Shown here piece after piece: positions 8,063 to 16,230 of a stretch of DNA of 19,306 nt. This stretch comes from Bacteroidota bacterium. Lineage in GTDB: Bacteria > Bacteroidota > Bacteroidia > J057. Within the stretch, counting starts at the first letter, position 1, and each line of letters starts with the position of its first letter. The notes beneath the pieces were generated by a model, which worked only from the letters and a program-made list of their open reading frames with translations, was not told where the DNA came from and ran no database searches. Location: assembly GCA_004292985.1 (NCBI GenBank), contig RDXT01000804.1, positions 1 to 19,306 of the forward strand, in the 5' to 3' direction. The translations under genes were made by a program, and so were the position numbers.

Positions 8063-8070
8063 CAAATGTA
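8063..8070 (-). promoter_or_regulatory. Candidate -7 promoter box TACATTTG
   Basis: The minus strand reads TACATTTG, a full match to the Bacteroidota -7 consensus TAnnTTTG. No clear TTTG -33 box is seen at the usual distance. If used, it would give the NRDE gene a leader of about 250 nt containing both hairpins. Confidence 0.3.
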
Positions 8071-8154
8071 CAGTTTTATAGGTAGAACCTTCGTTTAAGA
8101 TAAAGCCAAAGACACTACAAAAGTACCTGAATTCTAACATTGGGTCCTGCCTGC

Positions 8155-10596
8155 TCATTTCCTCCCTTCTCCCGGCAAAATCCGGAAGCTGCGCAGCAGG
8201 GTTTCTCCCCGGTCATCTACCAGCGTAAGGGTGTGCTGGCCCGCTGTAGGCTGAAGGGACATTTTGTGAATTTCGACCGTTTTGCCAATGTATTGCTCGT
8301 CGAGATGCCAGTAGATCGTTGCGCCGGAACTGCGATGCGCTGCTTCAAAAACGGTATGACTCATGCTGCCATCCAGATTTACAGGGAGGTAAATATCGGT
8401 CTCCGGCTTGGGATAGAGAATGTCCATATTGCGCCCCTGGGCACCGAAGTCTGTGCAGCCTTCGCGCATCGGCGGCATCACCCGGTAGTCGGGGTGGTGG
8501 CTGCGGAAATAGGCCTCCTGCGCCGGAGGAAGCACAAAAAAAGCCTCATGAATCATGTCCGAAGGAGAAGCGCAGGAGCTGTTTACCTGATACTTTCCGC
8601 CCGCATCCAGGTGCACCAGCTGATGGTAGGGGCAAACGGGAGGCTTGCTGCTGCTCCGGGGCAAAAACAGGGTATCGGAGTCGGGGCAATAAGGCCCGGT
8701 AGGATGTCCGCTCTGCCGGCACACGGCAAACTGCTCCATATCGTCGTAGGGCTGCAAAAACCAGGACCTGTCGGGCCCCGTCAGTTGGTAGAGGTCAAAG
8801 AGCAAAGGCGCCGCAGCCGTGCCGCCAATCAGCGAAGGCCGCCCTTCGCCATCGGCATTGCCTACCCACACCGCAATCACGTAGCGGGGAGTAACCCCAA
8901 TGGCCCAGGCATCGCGAAAACCGAAGCTGGTGCCTGTTTTCCAGGCGATCCGCCCGCTCGACGAAAAACGCTCCCAGTAGCTCTCCACATCGGGGCGCGT
9001 GACCCGCTCCATCGCATCGAAGGTAAACCATACCGAAGCGGCTCCCAGGGGGCTGTCCTTGCTCAGCGAAAAGCGTTTGCGCATATCTGTCAGCGGCCCC
9101 CGCGACTGCTCCAGCATCAGGTTCAGCGGACGAAATGCCGCAGGATTATAAGCGCCGTCATATTCGCTGAAATAGCGCAGAGTCCGCGCCATGCCTCCGT
9201 ACATCGCAGCCAGGTCCTGCAGCGAGGACTCAGCCCCGCCCAGCACGAGGGTCAGGCCATACTCATCTGAGGAGCGGAAAAGGGTGGTCATGCCCAGGCG
9301 GATCAGTTCATCCCGGAAGCGGTTCACGCCATGCTGCTGGAGCATCCGCACCGCAGGCACATTGAGCGAGCGGGCAAGGGCACGGTGGGCAGGCAAGGCC
9401 CCCGCATAGGTGTGGTCAAAATTGGCCGGGGTAAATCCGGGATAATACGAAGGGATGTCCGGCACCAGCATGTCGGGCAGCAACTCACCGCTGTGCAGCA
9501 TACTGGCATATAAAAAAGGCTTCAGAATGCTCCCGCTGCTGCGCGGGGCCTGGATAATATCCACATCACAGCCATATTCCCGCTCCGAACACTCCGCATT
9601 GCCCAGATAGGCCAGCACATCGCCGGTCTCCACCTCCACGATCAGCGCCGCAGCATTGTGCACCCCTCCTTCGGCGAGCGACTGTGCGTGCCGGGCCATT
9701 ACTTCGCGCGCGCGCTGCTGGAGACTGCCATCAACGGTGCTACGGATGCGCGAAACAGCGCCCTTGCGCTGGGCAAATTCTTTATGCACCCGCTCCAGCA
9801 GGTGGGGCGCCAGCGAAGGCAGGGGGATCGGCTCCGAAGGCAGGGACTCCAGCAAGGCAAGTTCGCACTCCTGAGCATCTATCACGCCGGTATCCCGCAG
9901 GCGGGTCAGCAGGCGGTTGCGCTTGCCGAGCAACTGGTCGCGGTTTTTTCCCGGATGGATCAGGCCCGGCGCATTGGGCAACACGGCCAGAAGGGCCGAC
10001 TCGGCCCAGGACAGGCTGGCAGCATCCCTGCCGAAGTACTTCCAGGAGGCGGCATCTATGCCCACGACGTTGCCACCAAAAGGAGCATGCGAAGCATAAA
10101 GTCCCAGAATTTCTTGTTTGGAATAGCGCAGCTCCAGCCGGGTGGCCAATACGATTTCGATCAGTTTTTCCCAGAGGGTCCGGGATTTTCCTTTGCGGGA
10201 AAGTCGGATCACCTGCATGCTGAGCGTGCTGCCTCCGCTGATCACACTTCGCCCGCGCAGGTTTTGCCCCACAGCGCGAAACATCGCCAGCGGATCTACC
10301 CCCGGATGGTAGTAAAAGCGTTTGTCTTCAAAGGTAATGAGCGAAACGGCAAATTTCTCCGGGGCATCTTCCCGCTCCGGAAAGCGCCACTGGCCATCGG
10401 CAGCGATGCGGGCGCCCAGCAACTGGCCTTTTCTGTCTTCCAGCACCGTGCTCAGCGGGTCTTTAAATAAGGGATCGGGCAGGCAAAATACATATAGCAG
10501 CAGCAGGATGCCCGCAGGAATCAGCTTCCGGCGATGCCGCCAGGCCCAGGGACGAAGCCGGGAAAAAAGAGAAAGCATCTTGCGCGCGGCATGCAT
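8155..10596 (-). CDS. pbpC: Penicillin-binding protein 1C (bifunctional glycosyltransferase/transpeptidase)
   Basis: The 813-residue protein has the full PBP1C architecture. A short basic N-terminus leads to one membrane anchor (about 25-41). The family 51 glycosyltransferase domain (about 55-235) has catalytic E90 in FEDKRFYYHPG, plus GGSTLSMQ (121-128) and the later KRNRLL segment. The transpeptidase domain has nucleophile S356-I-L-K359, S410-L-N412 and K553-T-G555, so all three penicillin-binding motifs are intact. The last 95 or so residues match the C-terminal beta-domain typical of PBP1C. It polymerises and crosslinks peptidoglycan on the periplasmic side of the inner membrane. The start could be M1 or M7 (10578). 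In many bacteria pbpC sits beside an alpha-2-macroglobulin gene; none is visible here. It is divergent from the outer-membrane protein gene. Confidence 0.96.
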   Translation of the reverse strand: MHAARKMLSLFSRLRPWAWRHRRKLIPAGILLLLYVFCLPDPLFKDPLSTVLEDRKGQLLGARIAADGQWRFPEREDAPEKFAVSLITFEDKRFYYHPGVDPLAMFRAVGQNLRGRSVISGGSTLSMQVIRLSRKGKSRTLWEKLIEIVLATRLELRYSKQEILGLYASHAPFGGNVVGIDAASWKYFGRDAASLSWAESALLAVLPNAPGLIHPGKNRDQLLGKRNRLLTRLRDTGVIDAQECELALLESLPSEPIPLPSLAPHLLERVHKEFAQRKGAVSRIRSTVDGSLQQRAREVMARHAQSLAEGGVHNAAALIVEVETGDVLAYLGNAECSEREYGCDVDIIQAPRSSGSILKPFLYASMLHSGELLPDMLVPDIPSYYPGFTPANFDHTYAGALPAHRALARSLNVPAVRMLQQHGVNRFRDELIRLGMTTLFRSSDEYGLTLVLGGAESSLQDLAAMYGGMARTLRYFSEYDGAYNPAAFRPLNLMLEQSRGPLTDMRKRFSLSKDSPLGAASVWFTFDAMERVTRPDVESYWERFSSSGRIAWKTGTSFGFRDAWAIGVTPRYVIAVWVGNADGEGRPSLIGGTAAAPLLFDLYQLTGPDRSWFLQPYDDMEQFAVCRQSGHPTGPYCPDSDTLFLPRSSSKPPVCPYHQLVHLDAGGKYQVNSSCASPSDMIHEAFFVLPPAQEAYFRSHHPDYRVMPPMREGCTDFGAQGRNMDILYPKPETDIYLPVNLDGSMSHTVFEAAHRSSGATIYWHLDEQYIGKTVEIHKMSLQPTAGQHTLTLVDDRGETLLRSFRILPGEGRK

Positions 10597-10730
10597 GGGG
10601 AAATCAGGGGTAGAACTGTTTCGCGAAATTTATGGAAAAAAGGAGCCGATGCAAGCTATGCGTGTATTTTTTGCATACCATCTTATGTTAATTGCCGTTA
10701 TTAGGAGGGTTTTTCTTAACAAAGACAGAT
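10597..10730. promoter_or_regulatory. Divergent intergenic region, pbpC / outer-membrane protein
   Basis: This 134-bp spacer must carry the promoters of both divergent genes. ATGCAA (10649-10654) and TTGCAT (10671-10676) form an inverted repeat with a 16-bp gap. TATTTTTT at 10665-10672 is one base off a -7 box, but lacks a partner TTTG. An AGGAGG at 10703-10708 lies about 22 bp before the chosen ATG at 10731, too far for a normal ribosome binding site. Confidence 0.4.
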
Positions 10731-11432
10731 ATGAAGCGTACGCTGCTTTTCCTCCCGCTGCTGCTGGTGTTTCTCCTTCCTGCCTGGGCACAGCGCGCCC
10801 GTTACAAGCCCCAGGTCCACGAACTCCGCCTGAGTGGCGTGACGGTGCAGGCTTCACCTTCTTATACAGGCAATTACAGCCCGCTGGCGGCGGCAGCCCT
10901 TACTCCGCTGAGCAGCTTGCGCTACGTATATCACCGCTCGATTTCCGACGGATTCCGGCTGGGGCTGGACCGCCGCAGCGCTTCTTTTGCCCTGAGCGGC
11001 CTCGAGCGTTTTGCCACCTACGAGGCCGACAAAAAAGACTGGAGCATCCGCCTGGGCTATGAGCGCAAGTGGGTGCGGGGTGCCGGACGCGCCTACCTCG
11101 GCGCAGACCTCGTCGGGATGAGCAGCCGTGTCAGAGACCAGGGCGAGATCCTGCTCAATGGCGGTGGCACAGGCAGCTACGCGGGCAGCTATGTATCGCG
11201 CGGGCTGGGCGCGTCGGCTGTGGCGGGCTATCATTACTTTTTGAGTCCCTATGTTTCGCTGGGAACTGAGCTGAATGTATTTGCCCTGGGTAAACGAAAT
11301 GTAGTGGCAGCCCTGGCCGAACCGGCTCCCTTTTATCTCTTCGATGCGTATGAGACCGGCGTGGAACTGAGCGTTTTTGCAGCCCTGCATCTGGTCAAAA
11401 TGAAAAAGCGCTGCACCTGCCCCAGGCACTGA
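10731..11432 (+). CDS. Small outer-membrane beta-barrel-like protein
   Basis: I chose the ATG at 10731 (233 residues) because it opens a clean signal peptide, MKRTLLFLPLLLVFLLPAWA cut before QR; an upstream TTG at 10692 would put 13 unsuited residues in front. The mature part alternates amphipathic strands and Gly/Ser/Tyr turns, for example LRYVYHRSISDGFRLGLD, SIRLGYERKWVRG, AYLGADLVGMSSRV and VAGYHYFLSPYVSLGTELNVF. This is the look of an 8-stranded outer-membrane barrel of the OMP_b-brl type. It ends in a short basic, Cys-containing tail (KKRCTCPRH) rather than a terminal aromatic residue, which is slightly unusual. The specific function is unknown. It is followed by its own terminator, so it is probably not in one transcript with the next gene. 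Confidence 0.85.
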   Translation: MKRTLLFLPLLLVFLLPAWAQRARYKPQVHELRLSGVTVQASPSYTGNYSPLAAAALTPLSSLRYVYHRSISDGFRLGLDRRSASFALSGLERFATYEADKKDWSIRLGYERKWVRGAGRAYLGADLVGMSSRVRDQGEILLNGGGTGSYAGSYVSRGLGASAVAGYHYFLSPYVSLGTELNVFALGKRNVVAALAEPAPFYLFDAYETGVELSVFAALHLVKMKKRCTCPRH

Positions 11433-11468
11433 TCGCCGATAATTTTACGGTATTTGCCGTCTTTCCCG

Positions 11469-11506
11469 GAAACCGGAAGTTTATATTTCCGGTTTCTGTT
11501 ATTTTT
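11469..11506 (+). terminator. Intrinsic terminator after the outer-membrane protein gene
   Basis: GAAACCGGAA (11469-11478) and TTCCGGTTTC (11487-11496) form a perfect 10-bp stem with an 8-nt loop, followed by TGTTATTTTT. It lies 36 bp past the stop at 11432 and about 40 bp before the next ATG, so the downstream gene needs a promoter very close by or read-through. Confidence 0.75.
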
Positions 11507-11545
11507 GAGCATTACCCTCATTCCTTTTCCACTATCCAAAAGACT

Positions 11546-14500
11546 ATGAAGAAGTTTTCAACCCTGGTTTTGTGTCTGGTTTTGTTTGCCTCGCTGGCCT
11601 TGCAGGCACAAAAAGCGCCGGAAAAAGCCAAAGAAGATAAGAAAAAACCGGAGGCTGGCACCGGAACCGAAGAAAAAGACGCCCTGAGCAGCGCTGTGCT
11701 TTCCGGATTGCGCTTCCGCTCCATTGGCCCGGCAGTAACCTCGGGCCGGGTGATTGACTTTGCCGTAAATCCTAAAAACCGCGCAGAGTACTATGTGGCT
11801 GCGGCTTCCGGCGGTGTATGGAAAACCGTAAATGGCGGCACTACCTTCGACCCCATTTTTGAAGGGCAAAGCTCCTACTCGATCGGCTGTATCACCCTCG
11901 ATCCCGGCAACTCCAACGTAGTCTGGGTCGGATCAGGCGAAAACAACTCCCAGCGCTCCGTTGCCTATGGCGATGGCGTATATAAAAGCAGCGACGGCGG
12001 CAAAAGCTGGAAAAACGTGGGCCTCAAAAACTCCGAGCATATCGGTAAAATCGTCGTGGATCCCCGCAACTCCGATGTGGTATTCGTAGCAGCCCAGGGC
12101 CCGGTCTGGTCTCCCGGCGGCGACAGAGGCCTTTATAAAACCACCGATGGTGGCAAAACCTGGAAAAAAGTGCTGGAAATCAGCGAAAACACGGGTGTAA
12201 CGGATGTGATCATGGATCCCCGCAACTCCAATGTGCTGTATGCTGCTGCCTGGCAGCGCCGCCGCCACGAGTGGACCCTGATCTCCGGCGGCCCTGAGTC
12301 TGCCCTCTACAAAAGCACCGACGGCGGTGAAACCTGGAACAAGTCCCAGTCGGGCCTGCCTTCGGGCGACCTCGGACGCATCGGTCTGGCCATTTCTCCC
12401 GTCAATCCGGATGTGGTCTATCTGATCCTCGAAGCGACTACCGACAACAGCGGCTTCTACCGCTCGGTAAACCGGGGCGAAAGCTGGGAAAAACGCAGCG
12501 GGACCTCCACTTCGGGCAACTATTATCAGGAAATTTTCTGCGACCCGGTTAATGTGGACCGCGTATATGTGATGGACACCTACGCCAAAGTAACAGACGA
12601 CGGCGGCGCTACCTTCAAGCCCCTGGGCGAAAAGAGCAAACACGTGGACAATCACGCCATCTGGGTGGACCCCGCCTACCCCAACTACTACCTCGTAGGC
12701 TGCGACGGCGGTATTTATGACTCCTATGACAAGGGCAAAACCTGGAATTACAAGCCCAACCTGTCCATTACCCAGTTTTACAAGGTAACGACCGACAACT
12801 CGGAGCCATTTTACTATGTCTATGGCGGTACACAGGACAATTTCAGCCTCGGTGGCCCTTCCCGCACCACCAATGCTGCCGGCATCGTAAACGCTGACTG
12901 GTTCGTAACCCAGGGCGGCGACGGATTTGAGTCGCAGGTGGACCCCAAAGAGCCGAATATCGTTTATGCCCAGGCCCAATATGGCGCGCTGGTGCGCTTT
13001 GACCGCAAAAGTGGCGAAAGTGTCTATATTCAACCCCAGACCGGAAAAGGCGAAGAGCCCCTGCGATGGAACTGGGACGCTCCCCTGATGGTGAGTCCGC
13101 ACCTGAATACCCGCATTTATTTTGCCGCCAACAAACTCTTCCGCTCCGACGACCGGGGAGATACCTGGAAAGCCATCAGCCCCGACCTCACCCGGCAACT
13201 CGACCGCAACAGCCTGCCTGTCATGGGCAAAGTATGGAGCATGGATGCCGTGGCCAAAAACCAGTCCACCACCATCTACGGCAACATCACGACCGTAGCC
13301 GAAGCGCCTCAGAAAGAAGGCGTTATCTATGTCGGAACAGACGACGGCCTGATCCAGGTCACCGAAAACGGAGGCAGCGACTGGCGCAAAACCGAGTCCT
13401 TCCCCGGTGTGCCGGAGCGTACCTTTGTGAACCATATTTACGCATCAAGCCACAACGAAAACACCCTCTACGCTTCCTTCAACAACCACCGGATGGGCGA
13501 CTTTAAGCCCTACCTGCTCAAATCTACCGACCGGGGCCGTAGCTGGACCTCAATCACAGGCAATCTCCCCGAAAGAGGTACCGTATATTGCCTCGCAGAG
13601 GACCCCGTGAACGCCAATCTACTCTTTGCAGGGACTGAGTTTGGCGTTTTTGTCTCGATAGATGGTGGACAAAAGTGGATTCAGCTCAAAGGCGGCCTTC
13701 CGACCATCGCTGTGCGCGACATGGAGATCCAAAAGCGTGAAAATGACCTCGTTATTGCCACCTTTGGCCGCGGATTTTACATCTTAGATGACATCAGCCC
13801 CCTGCGTACGCTGAATACAGAGGTATTGGCCAAAGAAGCGCACGTTTTTCCGGTAAAAGATGCCCTCCTGTTCCTGCCATCCCGCCCCCTGGGGGTACCT
13901 GGCAAAGGATTTCAGGGAGAATCCTACTTCACCGCCGCCAACCCTCCGATCGGTGCTGTATTTACCTACTACATCAAAGAGAGCTACAAAACCCGCAAGG
14001 AAATCCGTCAGGAAGCGGAGAAAAAGGCCATCGAAAAAGGTGAGCCGGTAAAATATCCTTCCTTTGACGAAATGCGGGCCGAGGACGACGAAGAAGCACC
14101 CTACCTGGTTTTCACCGTCAAAGACGCTTCGGGAAATGTGGTCAACCGCCTCCGCACGGCCGCAGGCACGGGCATACAGCGCACAGTGTGGAACTTCCGC
14201 TACCCGACCGTCACGCCTGTAAACCTTAATCCGCAGGTGAGCGACGATCCATTCAGCGAGCCTGACCAGGGCTACCTTGCCCTGCCCGGCACCTACACCG
14301 TCTCAGTAAGCAAGGTCATCAACGGCGTGGTAAGCGACCTGGTGGCCCCGGTTTCATTTGTCGTTAAACCGCTGAATAACACCACCTTACCTGCCACCGA
14401 CCGCACACAGGTAACAGCCTTTTACAAAGAAGTATCTGAACTTCGCCGCGACCTGTACCAGGTGCTGTCGGTGCACGAGGAAATGGCTACCAAGATCAAA

Positions 14501-14866
14501 TACATCAAAAAAGCCATTCAGGTAACGCCTTCAGCTCCCCTGGCCATGACCAGCGATGCCCGCAGCACCGAGACACAACTGATCGGCATAGAGCGCCGCC
14601 TGACCGGAGACCGGAGCCTGGCCCGCCGCGAATTTCCGGTGCCCACATCGGTAGCCGACCGGATCGAAACGGTGGTCTATAGCCTCTCTTCCTATACCGG
14701 AAATCCCACCCAGACCCAGCGCGACCAGATCCGCATTGCGCGGGAAGAACTTGCGGTCATCAGTAAAGAGGTCAAAGCCATCGTTACCACCATTCAGGCG
14801 ATGGAAAAACAACTCGACACCTATGGTGCGCCCTATACGCCCGGAAGATCAGGCGGACAGGACTAA
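11546..14866 (+). CDS. Large secreted VPS10/sortilin-like BNR-repeat protein
   Basis: The 1106-residue protein has a signal peptide (about 1-22, ending LQAQ) and a Lys/Glu-rich linker. A double beta-propeller-like region from about residue 55 to 760 carries at least eleven Asp-box (BNR) motifs, such as YKSSDGGKSW (146-155), YKTTDGGKTW (197-206) and YKSTDGGETW (255-264). The pattern matches the large VPS10/sortilin-type family often annotated as glycosyl hydrolase, though Asp-boxes are structural and do not prove glycosidase activity. An Ig-like segment follows (LPGTYTVSVSK), then a helical, likely coiled-coil C-terminal part (about 950-1095). There is no type IX sorting tail, so the periplasm or another export route is likely. 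The length is normal for the family. Function and ligand are unknown. It appears monocistronic, with terminators on both sides. Confidence 0.92.
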   Translation: MKKFSTLVLCLVLFASLALQAQKAPEKAKEDKKKPEAGTGTEEKDALSSAVLSGLRFRSIGPAVTSGRVIDFAVNPKNRAEYYVAAASGGVWKTVNGGTTFDPIFEGQSSYSIGCITLDPGNSNVVWVGSGENNSQRSVAYGDGVYKSSDGGKSWKNVGLKNSEHIGKIVVDPRNSDVVFVAAQGPVWSPGGDRGLYKTTDGGKTWKKVLEISENTGVTDVIMDPRNSNVLYAAAWQRRRHEWTLISGGPESALYKSTDGGETWNKSQSGLPSGDLGRIGLAISPVNPDVVYLILEATTDNSGFYRSVNRGESWEKRSGTSTSGNYYQEIFCDPVNVDRVYVMDTYAKVTDDGGATFKPLGEKSKHVDNHAIWVDPAYPNYYLVGCDGGIYDSYDKGKTWNYKPNLSITQFYKVTTDNSEPFYYVYGGTQDNFSLGGPSRTTNAAGIVNADWFVTQGGDGFESQVDPKEPNIVYAQAQYGALVRFDRKSGESVYIQPQTGKGEEPLRWNWDAPLMVSPHLNTRIYFAANKLFRSDDRGDTWKAISPDLTRQLDRNSLPVMGKVWSMDAVAKNQSTTIYGNITTVAEAPQKEGVIYVGTDDGLIQVTENGGSDWRKTESFPGVPERTFVNHIYASSHNENTLYASFNNHRMGDFKPYLLKSTDRGRSWTSITGNLPERGTVYCLAEDPVNANLLFAGTEFGVFVSIDGGQKWIQLKGGLPTIAVRDMEIQKRENDLVIATFGRGFYILDDISPLRTLNTEVLAKEAHVFPVKDALLFLPSRPLGVPGKGFQGESYFTAANPPIGAVFTYYIKESYKTRKEIRQEAEKKAIEKGEPVKYPSFDEMRAEDDEEAPYLVFTVKDASGNVVNRLRTAAGTGIQRTVWNFRYPTVTPVNLNPQVSDDPFSEPDQGYLALPGTYTVSVSKVINGVVSDLVAPVSFVVKPLNNTTLPATDRTQVTAFYKEVSELRRDLYQVLSVHEEMATKIKYIKKAIQVTPSAPLAMTSDARSTETQLIGIERRLTGDRSLARREFPVPTSVADRIETVVYSLSSYTGNPTQTQRDQIRIAREELAVISKEVKAIVTTIQAMEKQLDTYGAPYTPGRSGGQD

Positions 14867-14899
14867 TCCAGGTCTGTAAACAGCAAATCGCTATCCTTT

Positions 14900-14937
14900 C
14901 AGCCATATACCTCAAGGGGTGTATGGCTGTTTTTTTT
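14900..14937 (+). terminator. Strong intrinsic terminator after the VPS10/BNR gene
   Basis: CAGCCATATAC (14900-14910) pairs with GTGTATGGCTG (14919-14929): 11 bp with one G-U pair and an 8-nt loop, followed by eight T residues. It starts 33 bp after the stop codon. It also shows that the start of the next gene must lie downstream, which supports 14977. Confidence 0.9.
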
Positions 14938-14976
14938 CGGAATAGTTATTGCACAGTCGGTCAAAACGCAATACCT

Positions 14977-15600
14977 ATGACATTTGACGGGAGATTCAGG
15001 ATCCTGATGGACCAACAGGCCTCTGTGATTACCAAAGAGCAGCTCAGTACAGAAGAGTATCAACGGCTGTACTCGCAGGGCCTTTCGCCGACAGGCATCG
15101 CCGGGATTTACCGTCTGCGGATTTTGGTGAGTCCCGACCATGAGCCTCACAGCACTTCGTGGAAAAGCCGCAGACTCTTTTACAGCAAGATCACCCAAAT
15201 GTTCATTTCCTGCACGCCCGGCACCGAAGGCCTGCGTTTTCTGGGCATTCTTCCCACAGAAGGCAGTGCGCTGCCCGGATCGCCTCTCCAGATCGAAGCG
15301 CCGCAGGACAAGCCGCTGGTCGAATTTGAGCACCTACTGGGCAAGCTGCGCCTCAGCGGGCTGGCCCGTTTCAGCATCGGGCGCAAAAAACAGCGCGATC
15401 TCCTCGCTGGCTTTGTGGATGAGCAGGCAACCTGGATTTTTAACCGGGCCTACCTGAAGCAGCATATCGAATTCAGCCTGCTGCTGTATTGCAGCCTGCC
15501 TGCAGTTCCGGTTCAGGAATTATGCGTAATTTGCCGCACAGAAGCCCGCAGCGGGGGGCGGATGATCCGAAAACGCACTGCCCGCATCCGGCTCGAATAA
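14977..15600 (+). CDS. Hypothetical protein (207 residues) upstream of the WbqC-like gene
   Basis: I do not recognise this protein. The ATG at 14977 (MTFDGRFRIL) is preferred because the upstream in-frame ATG at 14923 lies inside a terminator stem; 15007 (MDQQAS) is a second option. It has no signal peptide and no convincing membrane span, so it is probably cytoplasmic. It is mixed alpha/beta in appearance, with a central segment RLFYSKITQMFISCTPG, an FEHLLGKLRLSGLARFSIGRK-like region (first residue near 126) and a very basic C-terminus (RKRTARIRLE) that could bind nucleic acid or phospholipid (inference). Its stop is 12 bp before the WbqC-like start in the same frame, so the two are very probably co-transcribed and perhaps translationally coupled. 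Base composition matches the neighbours, so recent transfer is not suggested. Confidence 0.8.
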   Translation: MTFDGRFRILMDQQASVITKEQLSTEEYQRLYSQGLSPTGIAGIYRLRILVSPDHEPHSTSWKSRRLFYSKITQMFISCTPGTEGLRFLGILPTEGSALPGSPLQIEAPQDKPLVEFEHLLGKLRLSGLARFSIGRKKQRDLLAGFVDEQATWIFNRAYLKQHIEFSLLLYCSLPAVPVQELCVICRTEARSGGRMIRKRTARIRLE

Positions 15601-15612
15601 CCTTCTATTGCC

Positions 15613-16230
15613 TTGAACGCCCTTTTCCCGCTCTGCTACTTTCCGCCGGTGTCCTGGTTTGCGGCTGCCTGCCAGCAGGAAGTGGTGTATGTGGACGATT
15701 TTCAGCCCTACCAGAAGCAGCAACTGAGCAGCCGCATGCTCATCAGGGCCTCCAACCGCGTTTTGCCGCTGAGCATCCCGGTAGTGCGCAGAGGACTGAG
15801 GCTGCCGCTGTGTGAAAAGCAGATTTCGTATGCCGAAGACTGGCCCAGGCACCATTGGCGCTCGCTGGTATCGGCTTATCATTCCACCCCCTATTTTGAA
15901 TACTACGAGGACCGTTTGAAGGAACTGTATGAAAGTCCGGGGGGAAATCTGGGAGAATTTTTGAAAGAGACCCTCCAATATTGCTGGAAAACCCTTCAGA
16001 TGCCTGCGGAATTGCGTTTTACGGGATATTCGCCCGCCCTGAAAGAGGTGCAGCGCGACTATCGCTTTGCATTTGACCCGACGGGCGCGCAGCAGCTCAC
16101 AGGCTTTACGGCGCTGCCATATACGCAGGCCTTCGACGGATTTGTGGGAGGGTTAACGATACTTGACCTGCTGTTTAGCCAGGGACCCGAGTCGAGGCCC
16201 CGTTTTTTAACACCGGCTTTTCAGGACTAA
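15613..16230 (+). CDS. WbqC-like family protein
   Basis: The 205-residue protein matches the WbqC-like family throughout. It opens with LCYFPPVSWFAAA (7-19), then YVDDFQPYQKQQLSSR (26-41), LPLSIPVVRR (51-60), DWPRHHWRSLVSAYHSTPYFEYY (starting at residue 76) and the closing ILDLLFSQGPES (183-194). The family was named from an O-antigen cluster and is widespread in Bacteroidota, but its reaction is not established. The start is TTG at 15613: there is no ATG before the conserved core, and an in-frame stop at 15598 leaves only ATT (15607) or TTG. TTG gives MNALFPLCYFPP, the normal family N-terminus. In many Bacteroidota the gene follows signal peptidase (lepB); here it follows an unknown gene instead. 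Its last bases overlap the stop of the convergent ArsR gene. Confidence 0.9.
   Translation: MNALFPLCYFPPVSWFAAACQQEVVYVDDFQPYQKQQLSSRMLIRASNRVLPLSIPVVRRGLRLPLCEKQISYAEDWPRHHWRSLVSAYHSTPYFEYYEDRLKELYESPGGNLGEFLKETLQYCWKTLQMPAELRFTGYSPALKEVQRDYRFAFDPTGAQQLTGFTALPYTQAFDGFVGGLTILDLLFSQGPESRPRFLTPAFQD

Larger units (their letters stand above)
7802..8154. other. 353-bp gap between pbpC and the NRDE gene: hairpins, no clear gene
   Basis: Both flanking genes are on the minus strand, so this holds the pbpC 3' end and the NRDE leader. It contains two strong inverted repeats (7844-7873 and 8031-8050), a 10-bp palindrome ACCATATGGT (7896-7905) and a minus-strand TACATTTG box (8063-8070). A 28-codon + strand frame (7900-7986) has plausible codon use; after its TAG it runs another 20 codons in the same frame to a TAA at 8047. 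No conventional intrinsic terminator for pbpC was found. A small RNA, a long regulated leader or a decayed gene are all possible. Confidence 0.6.

Noticed and set aside
8140..9270. Open frame of 376 codons on the + strand antisense to pbpC
   Set aside because: Long, but it sits opposite an intact transpeptidase domain and its product has an implausible His/Arg/Ala-rich composition without recognisable motifs.
10692..10730. Upstream TTG start for the outer-membrane protein
   Set aside because: It would place 13 residues before a clean signal peptide that begins at ATG 10731.
11933..13435. Open frame of 500 codons on the minus strand within the VPS10/BNR gene
   Set aside because: The longest shadow here; it arises from the regular codon pattern of the Asp-box repeats. 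The + strand product is a well-recognised family member.
14923..14976. Upstream ATG for the 207-residue protein
   Set aside because: It lies inside the stem of the preceding terminator and the encoded residues look non-functional.
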